Assembly (NCBI GenBank): GCA_945869465.1
Contig: CAMBPB010000034.1
Location: 1-32,293 of the forward strand
DNA length: 32,293 nucleotides
From: Prosthecobacter debontii
Lineage (GTDB): Bacteria > Verrucomicrobiota > Verrucomicrobiia > Verrucomicrobiales > Akkermansiaceae
Direction: 5' to 3'
The position numbers were made by a program, and so were the translations under genes. Shown in pieces: positions 9,001 through 15,099 of the stretch (positions within the stretch are counted from its first letter, which is position 1; each line of letters starts with the position of its first letter). Under the pieces are notes generated by a model, which saw only the letters and a list, made by a program, of their open reading frames with translations, was not told where the DNA came from and did no database searches.

Positions 9001-9683
9001 CGGGAGAAAGATGCCGCGTCCGGCCACAGCTTGGGGTAGAGTTTGCTGGCCACTCGGCTAACGATCGCGTTGGCGGCCAGAAGGTCATTCTGGAGTTCGT
9101 CCCACGTGTAGCCGGTCTCTTCGATGCCGGCGACAAACTCGTCCTTGCGATTGTCCCGCTCGACCATCAGTTCGAGCAGGGAAATTTTTTCGTCCTTCGA
9201 ATAGCCGGCCCACTCCAGCACCTTGTGATAGACGATGCGGGAGATGCCTTGGTTGGATTCCTCCGCGGACGCGACCGAGGCGAGGTCGATCATGATCACC
9301 GTGGCCGGGTAGTTCTTGGCCAGGGTGCCGAGCTGGGCCCGCAGCGGTGCGTTGGGGATCTGGTTCTGGAAACAGGTGAGAAAAGGTTCGCTGCCGACAC
9401 GCCTGCTGGGATCGAGTGCGAAGCCGAGGTATTTCGTGAACGAACTCTTGCCGGAGCCGTAGAAACCGGAAACCCAGACACCCACCTCATGACCGCCGCT
9501 GCCCTTGAAGCCGGCGTCGAGGTTGATCATGAAGCGCTCGTAATGGCGGGCGAGGCTGTCGGTGATTTCGTATTCCGCGATTTCCTGCCGGATCAGGGCT
9601 TCATCGTCAGCCGCGTAATTGATGACGGCGACGATCTGCCGGTCGATCGGGCGGGTTTGGTCGAAGAGTTCGCGTATTTTCAT
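6051..9683 (-). CDS. brxC: BREX system P-loop ATPase BrxC
   Basis: This 1210-aa protein starts KIRELFDQTRPIDRQIVAV, the hallmark BrxC N-terminus. Walker A is GFYGSGKS at residues 73-80 and a Walker B-like ILDEVGQFI lies near 260. BrxC/PglY are large ATPases present in essentially all BREX types. They are thought to bind nucleic acid or act as a remodelling core of the complex. The C-terminal third is helical and charged, and ends with a segment rich in basic residues (KIRVRRRYAP). The ATG lies 9 nt after the brxB stop, consistent with one operon. The frame is intact over 3.6 kb and the length is normal for the family. Confidence 0.95.
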   Translation of the reverse strand: MKIRELFDQTRPIDRQIVAVINYAADDEALIRQEIAEYEITDSLARHYERFMINLDAGFKGSGGHEVGVWVSGFYGSGKSSFTKYLGFALDPSRRVGSEPFLTCFQNQIPNAPLRAQLGTLAKNYPATVIMIDLASVASAEESNQGISRIVYHKVLEWAGYSKDEKISLLELMVERDNRKDEFVAGIEETGYTWDELQNDLLAANAIVSRVASKLYPKLWPDAASFSRTKVDSIYGEDERLKQMLSLIERRTGNRRVLFILDEVGQFIEGTNRLILNLQGFAENLKNIGQGQAWIIATAQQTLPMAGPLFKLKDRYPDPLRIDIESTDIREITYRRLLKKSPEAIQLLKKLFSEHSGAITAATQLKNTKHIQTHLDGDEFSRLYPFLPQHFNILMELLRSLARSTGGIGLRSTLKVIQDVLVDMKGAQSGIHLADLPVGTLATADIFFDTLRADIERANRPLVEAVAKVATAYGPGSLHHRIAKTVAVLQLVEGFPVSSQNVAAMLHPSADATPLAESVDKAAIEMCDDKELPLELVDGSLRFMSEAVAQILIDQGSLVPSSNDQLTILNEILRDQIFSPEPAARLENSKNVKAQVKLLHGTMPVAVTHSKEDVELHLELAPASEISNKIKDRLNDSRVPANKNVLFLVGEDTREIRDTITRIYRCEEIHRRHRTEAAEKEVSQFIIAQKSRAEILKRDLDTILQNAFLKGSFVFRGTNTAVAIRGSELRIACNSQLSHVAAEVFPFYKQASQNLDTNIAEKLLLAPDLSAVPSAIDPLGIVDKAGAATKIRIDHPALVSLLDYLRTKGEVDGRKLLDDFNRAQYGWFKDTTRYLVAGLFISQAIRIKVGNQWLEAVGPKAIEALKNNATFAKIDVATNDKQIPQETLNRAAKRLLDLTGEKVLPMAPRISQAVLKHFPAFRNEYASLAVELTSSSLPGSLRAQSLSKRLSEVLDRDASDAPVALGAEESLLVDDLAWARDVRKALENDLGTDAAEAATLATAIASLPKVGILEKLTGSTAILRDELGEFLGREDFYTVASDIRTRQTALREQVKAAAAGLGEEIATHLDAQREAITNLPEWVELPADDRSEFSSQLDGTTLPEATDIAGIRQLLNRRMELDANLNQIRSAVVERNRKRNEEKNLPPAPAPSGTEVNDGKKATPIPMKIRVRRRYAPADQDALETAIGALTTGLNYLKSETATEVSIDLD

Positions 9684-9692
9684 GAAGGTGGA

Positions 9693-10268
9693 TTAACCGA
9701 TGTGGATCGAGCGGTAGTTGGCGTTTTCCTTGTTGAATCCGAGGAAACGCAGGCTGTGGGAGCCGCCGCGGGTGCCGGGATAAAGCACGACGGTGGGCAC
9801 GCAGAATTTGCCGTTGAGCTGTTGCTCGATCCCGCTGATGTGGAGGAATGGGTGCAGGGCCTCGATGTCGGTGAGAACCAGCAGGCCGCCGGGGACGTCA
9901 CGGAGAATTTCCAACTCTGCGAGAATGGCATCCGCGATGACGCGTTCCTTTTCCAGCTTGGTGGAGAAATTGCGTCGGAACTGTTGTCGCGGGTTGTCGG
10001 CATCCTCGAGGCCGGCCTGCCACGCCGCGCGCATCTTGTGGGTGCGAAACCATTCGTTGAGCATGGCGGTGAGGGACAGGACGCGGGGCTGGAAGCCGTC
10101 GAGTTTCAGCTGCGCGAGAATCTGCGGCAGCATGAGCTTGGCCTGGAGGATTTCCTCCGGCGGGAAAACGAGATAATAGACCGGATCAAAGCCGGTTTGC
10201 TTCATGGAGCTGACGCCGCCCTTGAGGTGCTGGCGCAGTTCGTTGAACTTTTCAGTGAGTGAGTGCAT
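9693..10268 (-). CDS. brxB: BREX protein BrxB (DUF1788)
   Basis: This 191-aa protein matches the BrxB/DUF1788 family: a YLVFPPEEILQAK segment, a central region with LNEWFRTHKMR, and a C-terminal IEALHPFLHISGIEQQLNG...VVLYPG stretch. BrxB is a small core protein of several BREX types whose biochemical role is not established; it probably interacts with other Brx proteins. The ATG lies inside the 3' end of brxA (17-nt overlap) and the stop is 9 nt before brxC. Length and conservation look normal. Confidence 0.92.
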   Translation of the reverse strand: MHSLTEKFNELRQHLKGGVSSMKQTGFDPVYYLVFPPEEILQAKLMLPQILAQLKLDGFQPRVLSLTAMLNEWFRTHKMRAAWQAGLEDADNPRQQFRRNFSTKLEKERVIADAILAELEILRDVPGGLLVLTDIEALHPFLHISGIEQQLNGKFCVPTVVLYPGTRGGSHSLRFLGFNKENANYRSIHIG

Positions 10269-11046
10269 CGATGAGGGGTTCCATTTCAGGGTATTTCCAT
10301 TCGATCCGCAGCAATTGGCCGGCGTTCTGGACTTGCAGATGGCCCTTGCCGGCCTCGCGTTCCAACAGGCCGATCACGTCCGCCGGCATGAGGCCGAAGA
10401 GCCGCCAGTCGGTGTGGCTGGGAATATTCCGGTCCTCGACGCCGTGGAAGTGAAGATCATGTGCGAGATACAGGAGGGTTTCGGAAAGAATCACGGGCGG
10501 CTTGGCTTGGCGGCGGCCGTGGCGATTTTCGCCAATCATCCGGAAGTCCTCGAGGGTGCCCAACAAATAACGGGTGACCCGCTCCATCATGCTGTCCGCC
10601 CAACGCGGGACGATCCGTCCGCAGGCAGCCGCACGTTCCAGGAAATCGCGGGTGTCCTCCTTGGTCACCTCGCCGGAATCGGAATGGGCCTTGCGCCAGA
10701 AGACGTCGGTGACGAAGTCGTGGAACACCGGGTTGTGGCGCGCGGTGTAAACGAAGATGATCTGGTGCAGGGCGCTGCGGTTCAGACCGGACTCCACCAG
10801 TCGTTTGAGCCATGCGGCGGGCCGACCGCCGTCGATGAGGTAGCGCTGGGCGAATCCGCGGCTGACGACGTCCGTGATCCGGGTATCGGTGGCCCGGCCT
10901 AGGGCACCTGTTTGTTTCACCAGGTTTTTAAGATCGGCAGCACTCATCCCCGGCCGCCACAAGGTCAGCAGTTCCAACGTTTCCGGAACAAGGCCTTGGG
11001 CCTTGGACAGGTTGGTCGTGTAGAGGGGGGGCGGAGAATCGGTCAT
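10252..11046 (-). CDS. brxA: BREX protein BrxA (DUF1819)
   Basis: This 264-aa protein fits the BrxA (DUF1819, NusB-like fold) family. It begins TTNLSKAQGLVPETLELL, followed by a helical body with the conserved RNPVFHDFV-like motif (here ARHNPVFHDFVTDVFW) and a C-terminal block with WRLFGLMPADV. BrxA proteins have been reported to bind DNA and are needed for BREX in some systems. It overlaps brxE by 4 nt (ATGA) and brxB by 17 nt, so expression is tightly coupled. No disruptions are seen. Confidence 0.92.
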   Translation of the reverse strand: MTDSPPPLYTTNLSKAQGLVPETLELLTLWRPGMSAADLKNLVKQTGALGRATDTRITDVVSRGFAQRYLIDGGRPAAWLKRLVESGLNRSALHQIIFVYTARHNPVFHDFVTDVFWRKAHSDSGEVTKEDTRDFLERAAACGRIVPRWADSMMERVTRYLLGTLEDFRMIGENRHGRRQAKPPVILSETLLYLAHDLHFHGVEDRNIPSHTDWRLFGLMPADVIGLLEREAGKGHLQVQNAGQLLRIEWKYPEMEPLIDALTH

Positions 11047-11549
11047 GCCCGGCGGGATGCGAAGTAGGGAAAGATACGAAGGCCGAGGCGGAAACCAGCG
11101 TGATAGTGGCGGGCCATTTCATCGATGCCGCGCTGGGTGGACGCATGTTCGAGGGTTCCTATCTGAACCGGGCCTGCGGGGCTGTCGATTTCCTCGCCGG
11201 CCAATCTAGCAAGTGCAGCCATGGCGGACACGCGATCAAGCGGCGTCTCGCGCAGCACTTTTCCTGCGGCTTCGGTGGCGGAGCGCTGCACGAGTATTTC
11301 CAGATCCGGATCCAGACGAAACAAATGGGTGACGCCGGTGCGGCCAATCCGATCGTCATGGAGCTTTTTCGCGGCGAGGCAGGTGGCGGTGAAGCCGGCG
11401 GCCAGTGGGGCCTTGGGGAAGTTGTAGTCGAGGGATTCCAAGCCCGCCTCATCGAGGAACTGGCAGTCCCACCAACCGGAATGGTCCTTTTGGCCAAGAA
11501 CCGCCACTGCCAGCCGGAGCAGGATCAGTTGGTGGATTCCGTCAGTCAT
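11043..11549 (-). CDS. brxE: BREX-6 protein BrxE
   Basis: This protein of about 168 aa has the BrxE pattern: an N-terminal LILLRLAVAVLGQKDHSGWWDCQFL, a middle HDDRIGRTGVTHLFRLD, and a C-terminal YHAGFRLGLRIFPYF. BrxE is diagnostic of BREX type 6, where it opens the operon before brxA, as here. I chose the ATG at 11549 because family similarity begins about there. A longer in-frame reading to a TTG at 11666 would add 39 low-similarity residues. No clear Shine-Dalgarno is visible before 11549. The stop overlaps the brxA ATG by 4 nt. The function of BrxE is unknown. Assignment rests on recalled family pattern plus gene order. Confidence 0.82.
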   Translation of the reverse strand: MTDGIHQLILLRLAVAVLGQKDHSGWWDCQFLDEAGLESLDYNFPKAPLAAGFTATCLAAKKLHDDRIGRTGVTHLFRLDPDLEILVQRSATEAAGKVLRETPLDRVSAMAALARLAGEEIDSPAGPVQIGTLEHASTQRGIDEMARHYHAGFRLGLRIFPYFASRRA

Positions 11550-11708
11550 GGTTGGAGGAGGTGCCGGGAGATGGGTTGAAGGTGCTTTTTCATGTGAGGA
11601 ATCTAGCGAGGCACGGAATCGGTCGGCAAGGATTGATTCTGGATCGGCGTGTATTGTTGGGAACAAGGCCGTGGGAGGACTGCTTACCTTGAAAAAGGGG
11701 GTGCAGTT

Positions 11709-11813
11709 GTATTCAAAAAATCGTCCTTAGATTTACGAACGGTTTAGTGCGGTCTCCGGACGCCTTTCAGCCCCTCCGCCCGTATTCACGTAATCTCTTG
11801 TATTTTTGAATAC
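11709..11813. promoter_or_regulatory. Inverted repeats in the divergent brxE / recombinase promoter region
   Basis: GTATTCAAAAA at 11709-11719 is repeated as a perfect 11-bp inverted copy at 11803-11813, with 83 nt between. A third GTATTCA at 11782-11788 faces TGAATAC at 11807-11813. The right copy also lies in a smaller dyad (GTATT-TTTG-AATAC, 11800-11813). This AT-rich block lies between the divergent brx operon and the serine recombinase and must hold their promoters. It could be an operator for a repressor, or sites for the adjacent recombinase. The rest of the 282-nt region between brxE and the recombinase shows no gene. Confidence 0.55.
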
Positions 11814-11831
11814 GATTGACGAGAATTCAAC

Positions 11832-12485
11832 GTGAGCACGAAGCAGAAGTCCAAGAAGGTGCCGGTTGCCATTCTCGCCAGGGTTTCAACCGACAAACAG
11901 GACAACACCCGCCAGATCCACGAACTCCAACAGGTGGCGGACGAAAATGGCTGGGAGGTCATCGAGACCATCCAAACCGCCGGCCTCTCCGGCAATGCCA
12001 AGAACGCGGATCGCCATGACCTGGGCCGTCTGAGGGTTCTCGCCGCCGAGCGGAAGATCCAAAAGGTGATGGTGCACGAAGTTTCGCGTCTCGCCCGCCG
12101 AAATTCGACGGCACACGAGTTCCTCGAAGAAATGGAATCGCTCAAGGTGTCGCTCTACTGGCACTCGCAGCGGATCGAGACTCTTCTGGCGGACGGCAGG
12201 CGGAATCCCGCCGCTTCCATCATGTTCAGTCTGTTGGCGGAGATGGCCCGCAGCGAGCGGGAAACCCTGACAGAGCGGATCAACTCAGGACTGGCCAAGG
12301 CCCGACGCGAGGGGAAGAAGCTCGGCCGCCCGGAGGGCACCGGGCTTACGCCGGCGAAGTTTCTCGCCAACCACAAGGACGTGGTAAAGCACCTGCGGGC
12401 CGGCCAGTCCATCCGCCACACGGCGAAGATCACAGGCAAGGGGGCTTCCACGGTGCAGCGGGTCAAGGAGGCGATGTCGCGGTGA
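11832..12485 (+). CDS. Small serine recombinase (resolvase/invertase family)
   Basis: This 217-aa protein begins at GTG. The catalytic block AILARVSTDKQ has the nucleophile Ser19. The active-site arginines are in HEVSRLARR (R86, R89 region). The dimer/E-helix region MARSERETLTERI is followed by GLAKARREGKKLGRP and a C-terminal helix-turn-helix (about 190-217, ITGKGASTVQRVKEAM). This is the full small resolvase/invertase architecture. Members resolve cointegrates or invert DNA segments between short dyad sites. It is transcribed away from the BREX operon, and the inverted repeats in the spacer are possible targets. The start has only a weak upstream purine stretch. The gene appears intact. Whether it belongs to the element or acts as a local switch is not determined. 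Confidence 0.9.
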   Translation: MSTKQKSKKVPVAILARVSTDKQDNTRQIHELQQVADENGWEVIETIQTAGLSGNAKNADRHDLGRLRVLAAERKIQKVMVHEVSRLARRNSTAHEFLEEMESLKVSLYWHSQRIETLLADGRRNPAASIMFSLLAEMARSERETLTERINSGLAKARREGKKLGRPEGTGLTPAKFLANHKDVVKHLRAGQSIRHTAKITGKGASTVQRVKEAMSR

Positions 12486-12628
12486 GGTTCAAAAAGGCGA
12501 TCATCCAGATGCAGGTGGTTTTCTCCGAAATCGAAAAGAATTCTCTCGTCCGCAAGCTCAAAGCCGCCCGGCCACGGAACCGCGCCGAGAATGGCCATGC
12601 AGTAACACGCATGACGATGCGGGACTAG
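12482..12628 (+). pseudogene. Remnant of a second serine recombinase
   Basis: Directly after the recombinase, in an overlapping frame, 49 codons read AIIQMQVVFSEIEKNSLV and then RKLKAARPRNRAENG before a TAG. This matches the E-helix region of another serine recombinase subgroup (typical pattern QMQxVFAELEK...VKKLKAAR). The catalytic N-terminus and the DNA-binding part are missing. It is too short to function and suggests earlier recombinase turnover at the island end. Confidence 0.6.
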
Positions 12629-12687
12629 CAAAAACCGTTACATGCCGTTACAATTGACAAAAAAGACTGCAAAACAGCCATCTAATG

Positions 12688-12736
12688 ATGGCCTCCGAAG
12701 CCGTAGGTAGTGGTTCGATTCCACTCGGGACCACCA
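12688..12736 (+). other. Attachment-site scar: 3' half of a tRNA-Arg(CCG) gene
   Basis: The block folds as the 3' half of a tRNA. It has an anticodon stem ATGGC/GCCGT around loop CTCCGAA (anticodon CCG), a 4-nt variable loop, a T arm AGTGG-TTCGATT-CCACT, acceptor strand CGGGACC, discriminator A and encoded CCA. No partner acceptor strand (GGTCCCG) or D arm lies upstream, so it is not a gene. Such fragments are left at the distal end when an element integrates into a tRNA 3' end. The plus-strand orientation places the element (BREX island) on the left and the chromosome on the right. The flanking 12,629-13,073 otherwise holds no gene; GAATCGCCTCCC-like short tandem repeats are seen at about 12,838-12,870. 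Confidence 0.82.
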
Positions 12737-13023
12737 GTCAAAAACACGGGGAAAACCTAGGGAAATAAGGGTTTGAAGCGATGGTAAGGGAAAACTGACT
12801 TTGCACCGAGTTGCACGGAATGGCATGATTTCGCCCCGAATCGCCTCCCGAATTGCCTCCCGAATTTGATGCCTTTTGATGCCTTGCGCGGTAGGACGGC
12901 AGTGCGCTGCGGGGTTGATCCGACGACGGTGACGAAACCGAAAAAATCGGCGACCGCTCCAACCGTTGTCCCGGTGGCCCATGAAGAACCTCTGATCATC
13001 CGCTGAGTGATCAAGTTTGTTGA

Positions 13024-13062
13024 GGCGGCATTTTTGGATTTTTAATTCTGTGGGATGCCGCC
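13024..13062 (+). promoter_or_regulatory. Inverted repeat upstream of the deaminase gene
   Basis: GGCGGCAT (13024-13031) and ATGCCGCC (13055-13062) form an 8-bp perfect inverted repeat around an AT-rich 23-nt centre. It ends 11 nt before the ATG at 13074. It could form a leader hairpin or an operator. No recognised motif. Confidence 0.35.
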
Positions 13063-13073
13063 ACGCTCCCGGC

Positions 13074-13535
13074 ATGTCGCCCGAACGCCTATCCATTCCC
13101 AGTTATGCGATGGCGCTCGCGCATGTCGCGAGCCTGCGCTCGGAAGATCCCTATCGAAAAGTTGGTGCCGCCGCGCTCGACCATGACAACCGGGTGATCG
13201 GCACCGCCTACAATGGCTTGGCGCCGGGTTTCAATCCACCCCCCGGATTCTGGGACGACCGCGACAAACGCCAGAAATTCATGCTCCACGCCGAGGTGAA
13301 TCTGTGCAGTTTGTTCCGCCGCGGCGAGGCAAGAACCGTGGCATGCACCACCATGCCGTGCACCGCCTGCATGCAAATGCTCTGCGCCTACGGCATCCGG
13401 GAAATCTACTACCGCGATGTCTATCACACGTCGGACGCGCCCGAGATCGCCGCGCTCTACGGGGTGAAGCTGGTAAGAATCACGGACTTCCCGGCGGTGG
13501 ACCGCGAGTCTCCCGACTCGCAAGTGGAAGGGTAG
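13074..13535 (+). CDS. dCMP deaminase-like cytidine/deoxycytidylate deaminase
   Basis: This 153-aa protein is a zinc-dependent deaminase with the HAE motif at residues 72-74 (Zn ligand His72, proton shuttle Glu74) and PCTAC giving Cys96 and Cys99. An N-terminal SIPSYAMALAHVASLRSEDPYRKVGA, typical of dCMP deaminases (ComEB-like), precedes it. The usual reaction is dCMP to dUMP, feeding thymidylate synthesis; a related substrate cannot be excluded. The ATG at 13074 gives the family-typical start. The last 10 or so codons (RESPDS) lie in a REP-type palindrome, so the native C-terminus seems to have been replaced by repeat-derived residues. It is the first chromosomal gene after the island boundary. 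Confidence 0.8.
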   Translation: MSPERLSIPSYAMALAHVASLRSEDPYRKVGAAALDHDNRVIGTAYNGLAPGFNPPPGFWDDRDKRQKFMLHAEVNLCSLFRRGEARTVACTTMPCTACMQMLCAYGIREIYYRDVYHTSDAPEIAALYGVKLVRITDFPAVDRESPDSQVEG

Positions 13536-13608
13536 CCAAAGAACCCGCGGCGCAGGACTCCCTCGCTTTGACTTTTTTCCTCGGGCGAGTCTGGAGACTC
13601 GCGGTCCG
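13499..13608. repeat. REP/BIME-type inverted palindrome pair, left of the RAYT
   Basis: There are two palindromes in opposite orientation. The first is GCGAGTC-TCCC-GACTCGC at 13504-13521, preceded by GGACC. The second is GCGAGTCT-GG-AGACTCGC at 13585-13602, followed by GGTCC. They are about 80 nt apart. Together they form a BIME-like unit, with asymmetry given by the GGTCC side. The same arrangement recurs after the transposase gene. Confidence 0.8.
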
Positions 13609-13632
13609 GACGGGAATCTGGCAGATTCCAGG

Positions 13633-14271
13633 ATGGACGATTCATTCCGGCACAAGGGTTGGCACTCGCGGGGGTATTTGCCGCATCTTGACGCCGCAGG
13701 GGAAATCCAGGCGCTGACGTTTCGTTTGGCGGATTCCTTGCCTGCGAAGGTGGTGCTTGGTTGGAAGCGGGAATTGGAACGTTGCGGCGCGGATCTGAAA
13801 CAACGCGAACACCAGCTCTGCCAACGGGTCGCGTGCTATGAGGATGCGGGACACGGAAGCTGCCTGCTGCGGGAACCCGCCTGCGCGGCGATGGTCCAGA
13901 CGGCGTTGCTGCATTTCGATGGAGAACGCTATCGGTTGCTGGAGTGGTGCGTGATGCCCAATCACGTGCATGTGTTGATGCACTGTTGCTTCGGAACGTC
14001 GCTGGGGGAGATTGTTCGATCATGGAAGACCTTCACCGCGAGAAATATCAACGCGCTGACGGGAACCGGCGGGAAGTTCTGGGCATTGGACTATCATGAC
14101 CGCTACATTCGTGATCTGAATCACCTGGCGGACGCGCGAGTTTACATTCGGAACAATCCGGTGAAGGCGGGATTGTGTGAAAAACCGGAGGCCTGGCCGT
14201 GGAGCAGCGCAGCGGTGAGGAGGCGGTGTGGGACGGACCGCGAGTCTCCCGACTCGCCGGGGGAAGAATAG
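13633..14271 (+). CDS. REP-associated tyrosine transposase (RAYT, Y1_Tnp family)
   Basis: This 212-aa protein opens with RHKGWHSRGYLPHLDA, as in verrucomicrobial RAYTs. It carries the HUH motif in MPNHVHVLMH (His111 and His113) and the C-terminal YIRNNPVKAG with candidate catalytic Tyr171, then EAWPWSSA. RAYTs are domesticated relatives of IS200/IS605 transposases that process or spread REP palindromes. They usually act as single-copy resident genes rather than mobile elements. REP/BIME palindromes flank this gene closely on both sides, the expected substrate context. The final residues (DRESPDSPGEE) are encoded by a palindrome, as in the upstream deaminase gene. The frame is intact. Family assignment is firm; activity is unknown. 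Confidence 0.92.
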   Translation: MDDSFRHKGWHSRGYLPHLDAAGEIQALTFRLADSLPAKVVLGWKRELERCGADLKQREHQLCQRVACYEDAGHGSCLLREPACAAMVQTALLHFDGERYRLLEWCVMPNHVHVLMHCCFGTSLGEIVRSWKTFTARNINALTGTGGKFWALDYHDRYIRDLNHLADARVYIRNNPVKAGLCEKPEAWPWSSAAVRRRCGTDRESPDSPGEE

Positions 14272-14452
14272 CGAAGGAGGCGGATGCGGCGATTTCTTTG
14301 GCGTTTCTTTCGCGGGCGAGTCGGGAGATGTCGCGGTCCTAGGGCGGGCGAGTCTGGAGACTCGTGGTCCTGAGGGTGGCGAGTCTGGAGACTCGCGGTC
14401 CTGGGGGTGGCGAGTCTGGAGACTCGTGGTCCTGAGGGAGACTCGCGGTCCG
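14236..14452. repeat. REP/BIME palindrome array right of the RAYT
   Basis: It starts with an inverted unit GCGAGTC-TCCC-GACTCGC (14240-14257). Forward units follow at about 14316-14334 (degenerate), 14348-14364, 14379-14396 and 14410-14427, then a half unit at about 14437-14452. The core is GCGAGTCTGGAGACTCGC followed by GGTCC. Forward units repeat every 31-32 nt. The array stops a few nt before the 3' end of the truncated korB, so it fills the whole gap between the convergent genes and may act as a transcript 3' hairpin. Confidence 0.85.
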
Positions 14453-14458
14453 GTTCTC

Positions 14459-15094
14459 TCACTCCACGGTCCAGGTGGAACTGCCGTGCAGCAGTTCCTG
14501 CCAAGTGCCGGTGCCTTTTTTTACTTTGGCTTCTTCGACTTGGTCGTGGATCAGGGATTCGTAGGTCGGGCGCTGGATCTGGCGGATGACTCCCATCGGG
14601 GACGGGAAATCCGGCAGGCCCATGGTGGCCAGCAACTGCGAATAGAGCGGGCTCGGATGATCCGGCTGATGGGTGAGGATTTCACCGGGCGAGGCCGTGG
14701 CCGCATCGACCACCTCGGGAATCAGTCCGTTGAGGCGGATGCCTTTTTCCTTGTTCTTGCCGCCGATGCTGAGGCCGTCGCCGGCGCCGGTGACGATCCA
14801 AACCGATAGATCAGGGTTGGCGACCTTGACGCCGGTGGCCACGGTGGGCGCGCGGCCATGGATCGTATGAAACCCATAGGTGTTCATGTAATACGGGAAG
14901 CGGCTGGAACAGCCGATGCCGCTGATGATGACGAAGTTCTCGCGCGGCACGCCGAGCTCGGGGAAGGTGCGCTGCAGCGAGTTGAGGATCGCGTAATCGC
15001 CGCAGCCCGGGCACCAGCGCACGTCGTTAGCGGTGACGAAGTCCTTGCGGCTGAGTTCCGGAATCGCGGGAACGTTTTGAATTTCGGTGGCCAT
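14459..15094 (-). pseudogene. korB: 2-oxoacid:ferredoxin oxidoreductase beta subunit with internal deletion
   Basis: The 211-aa frame starts MATEIQNVPAIPEL. It has the family's N-terminal block (WCPGCGDYAILNSL, ISGIGCSSRFPYY, YGFHTIHGRAP) up to VWIVTGAGDGLSIGG. It then jumps, in frame, to a C-terminal block (KNKEKGIRLNGL, FPSPMGVIRQIQRPTYE). Full-length relatives are about 330-345 aa. Some 120-130 residues that normally follow SIGG (NHLxHxxRRN, LFNNxIYGLTKGQYSPT) are absent; the junction is near 14760. The thiamine-diphosphate motif GDGD also reads GAGD. Such a protein should not bind cofactor properly. It would have decarboxylated 2-oxoacids with the alpha subunit. It begins 5 nt after the korA fragment. 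An assembly error is the alternative. Confidence 0.75.
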
Positions 15095-15099
15095 GGCAA

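Noticed and set aside
6051..9683. Long plus-strand frames opposite brxC and other minus-strand genes
   Set aside because: They are shadows of high-GC coding sequence, with skewed composition and no domains.
11550..11666. N-terminal extension of BrxE to a TTG at 11666
   Set aside because: The extra 39 residues are low complexity (Pro/Ser rich) and do not match the family start; the ATG at 11549 is preferred.
12662..12736. A complete tRNA gene ending at 12736
   Set aside because: The T arm, anticodon arm and CCA are clear. Upstream there is no acceptor strand complementary to CGGGACC and no D arm, so only the 3' half exists.
12638..13096. Minus-strand frames across the tRNA scar region
   Set aside because: They read through the tRNA fragment and low-complexity repeats and show no protein-like features.
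14316..14446. CRISPR array
   Set aside because: The repeats recur every 31-32 nt with only about 13 nt between palindromes, and those spacers are near-identical. Orientation pairs and an adjacent RAYT identify REP sequences.
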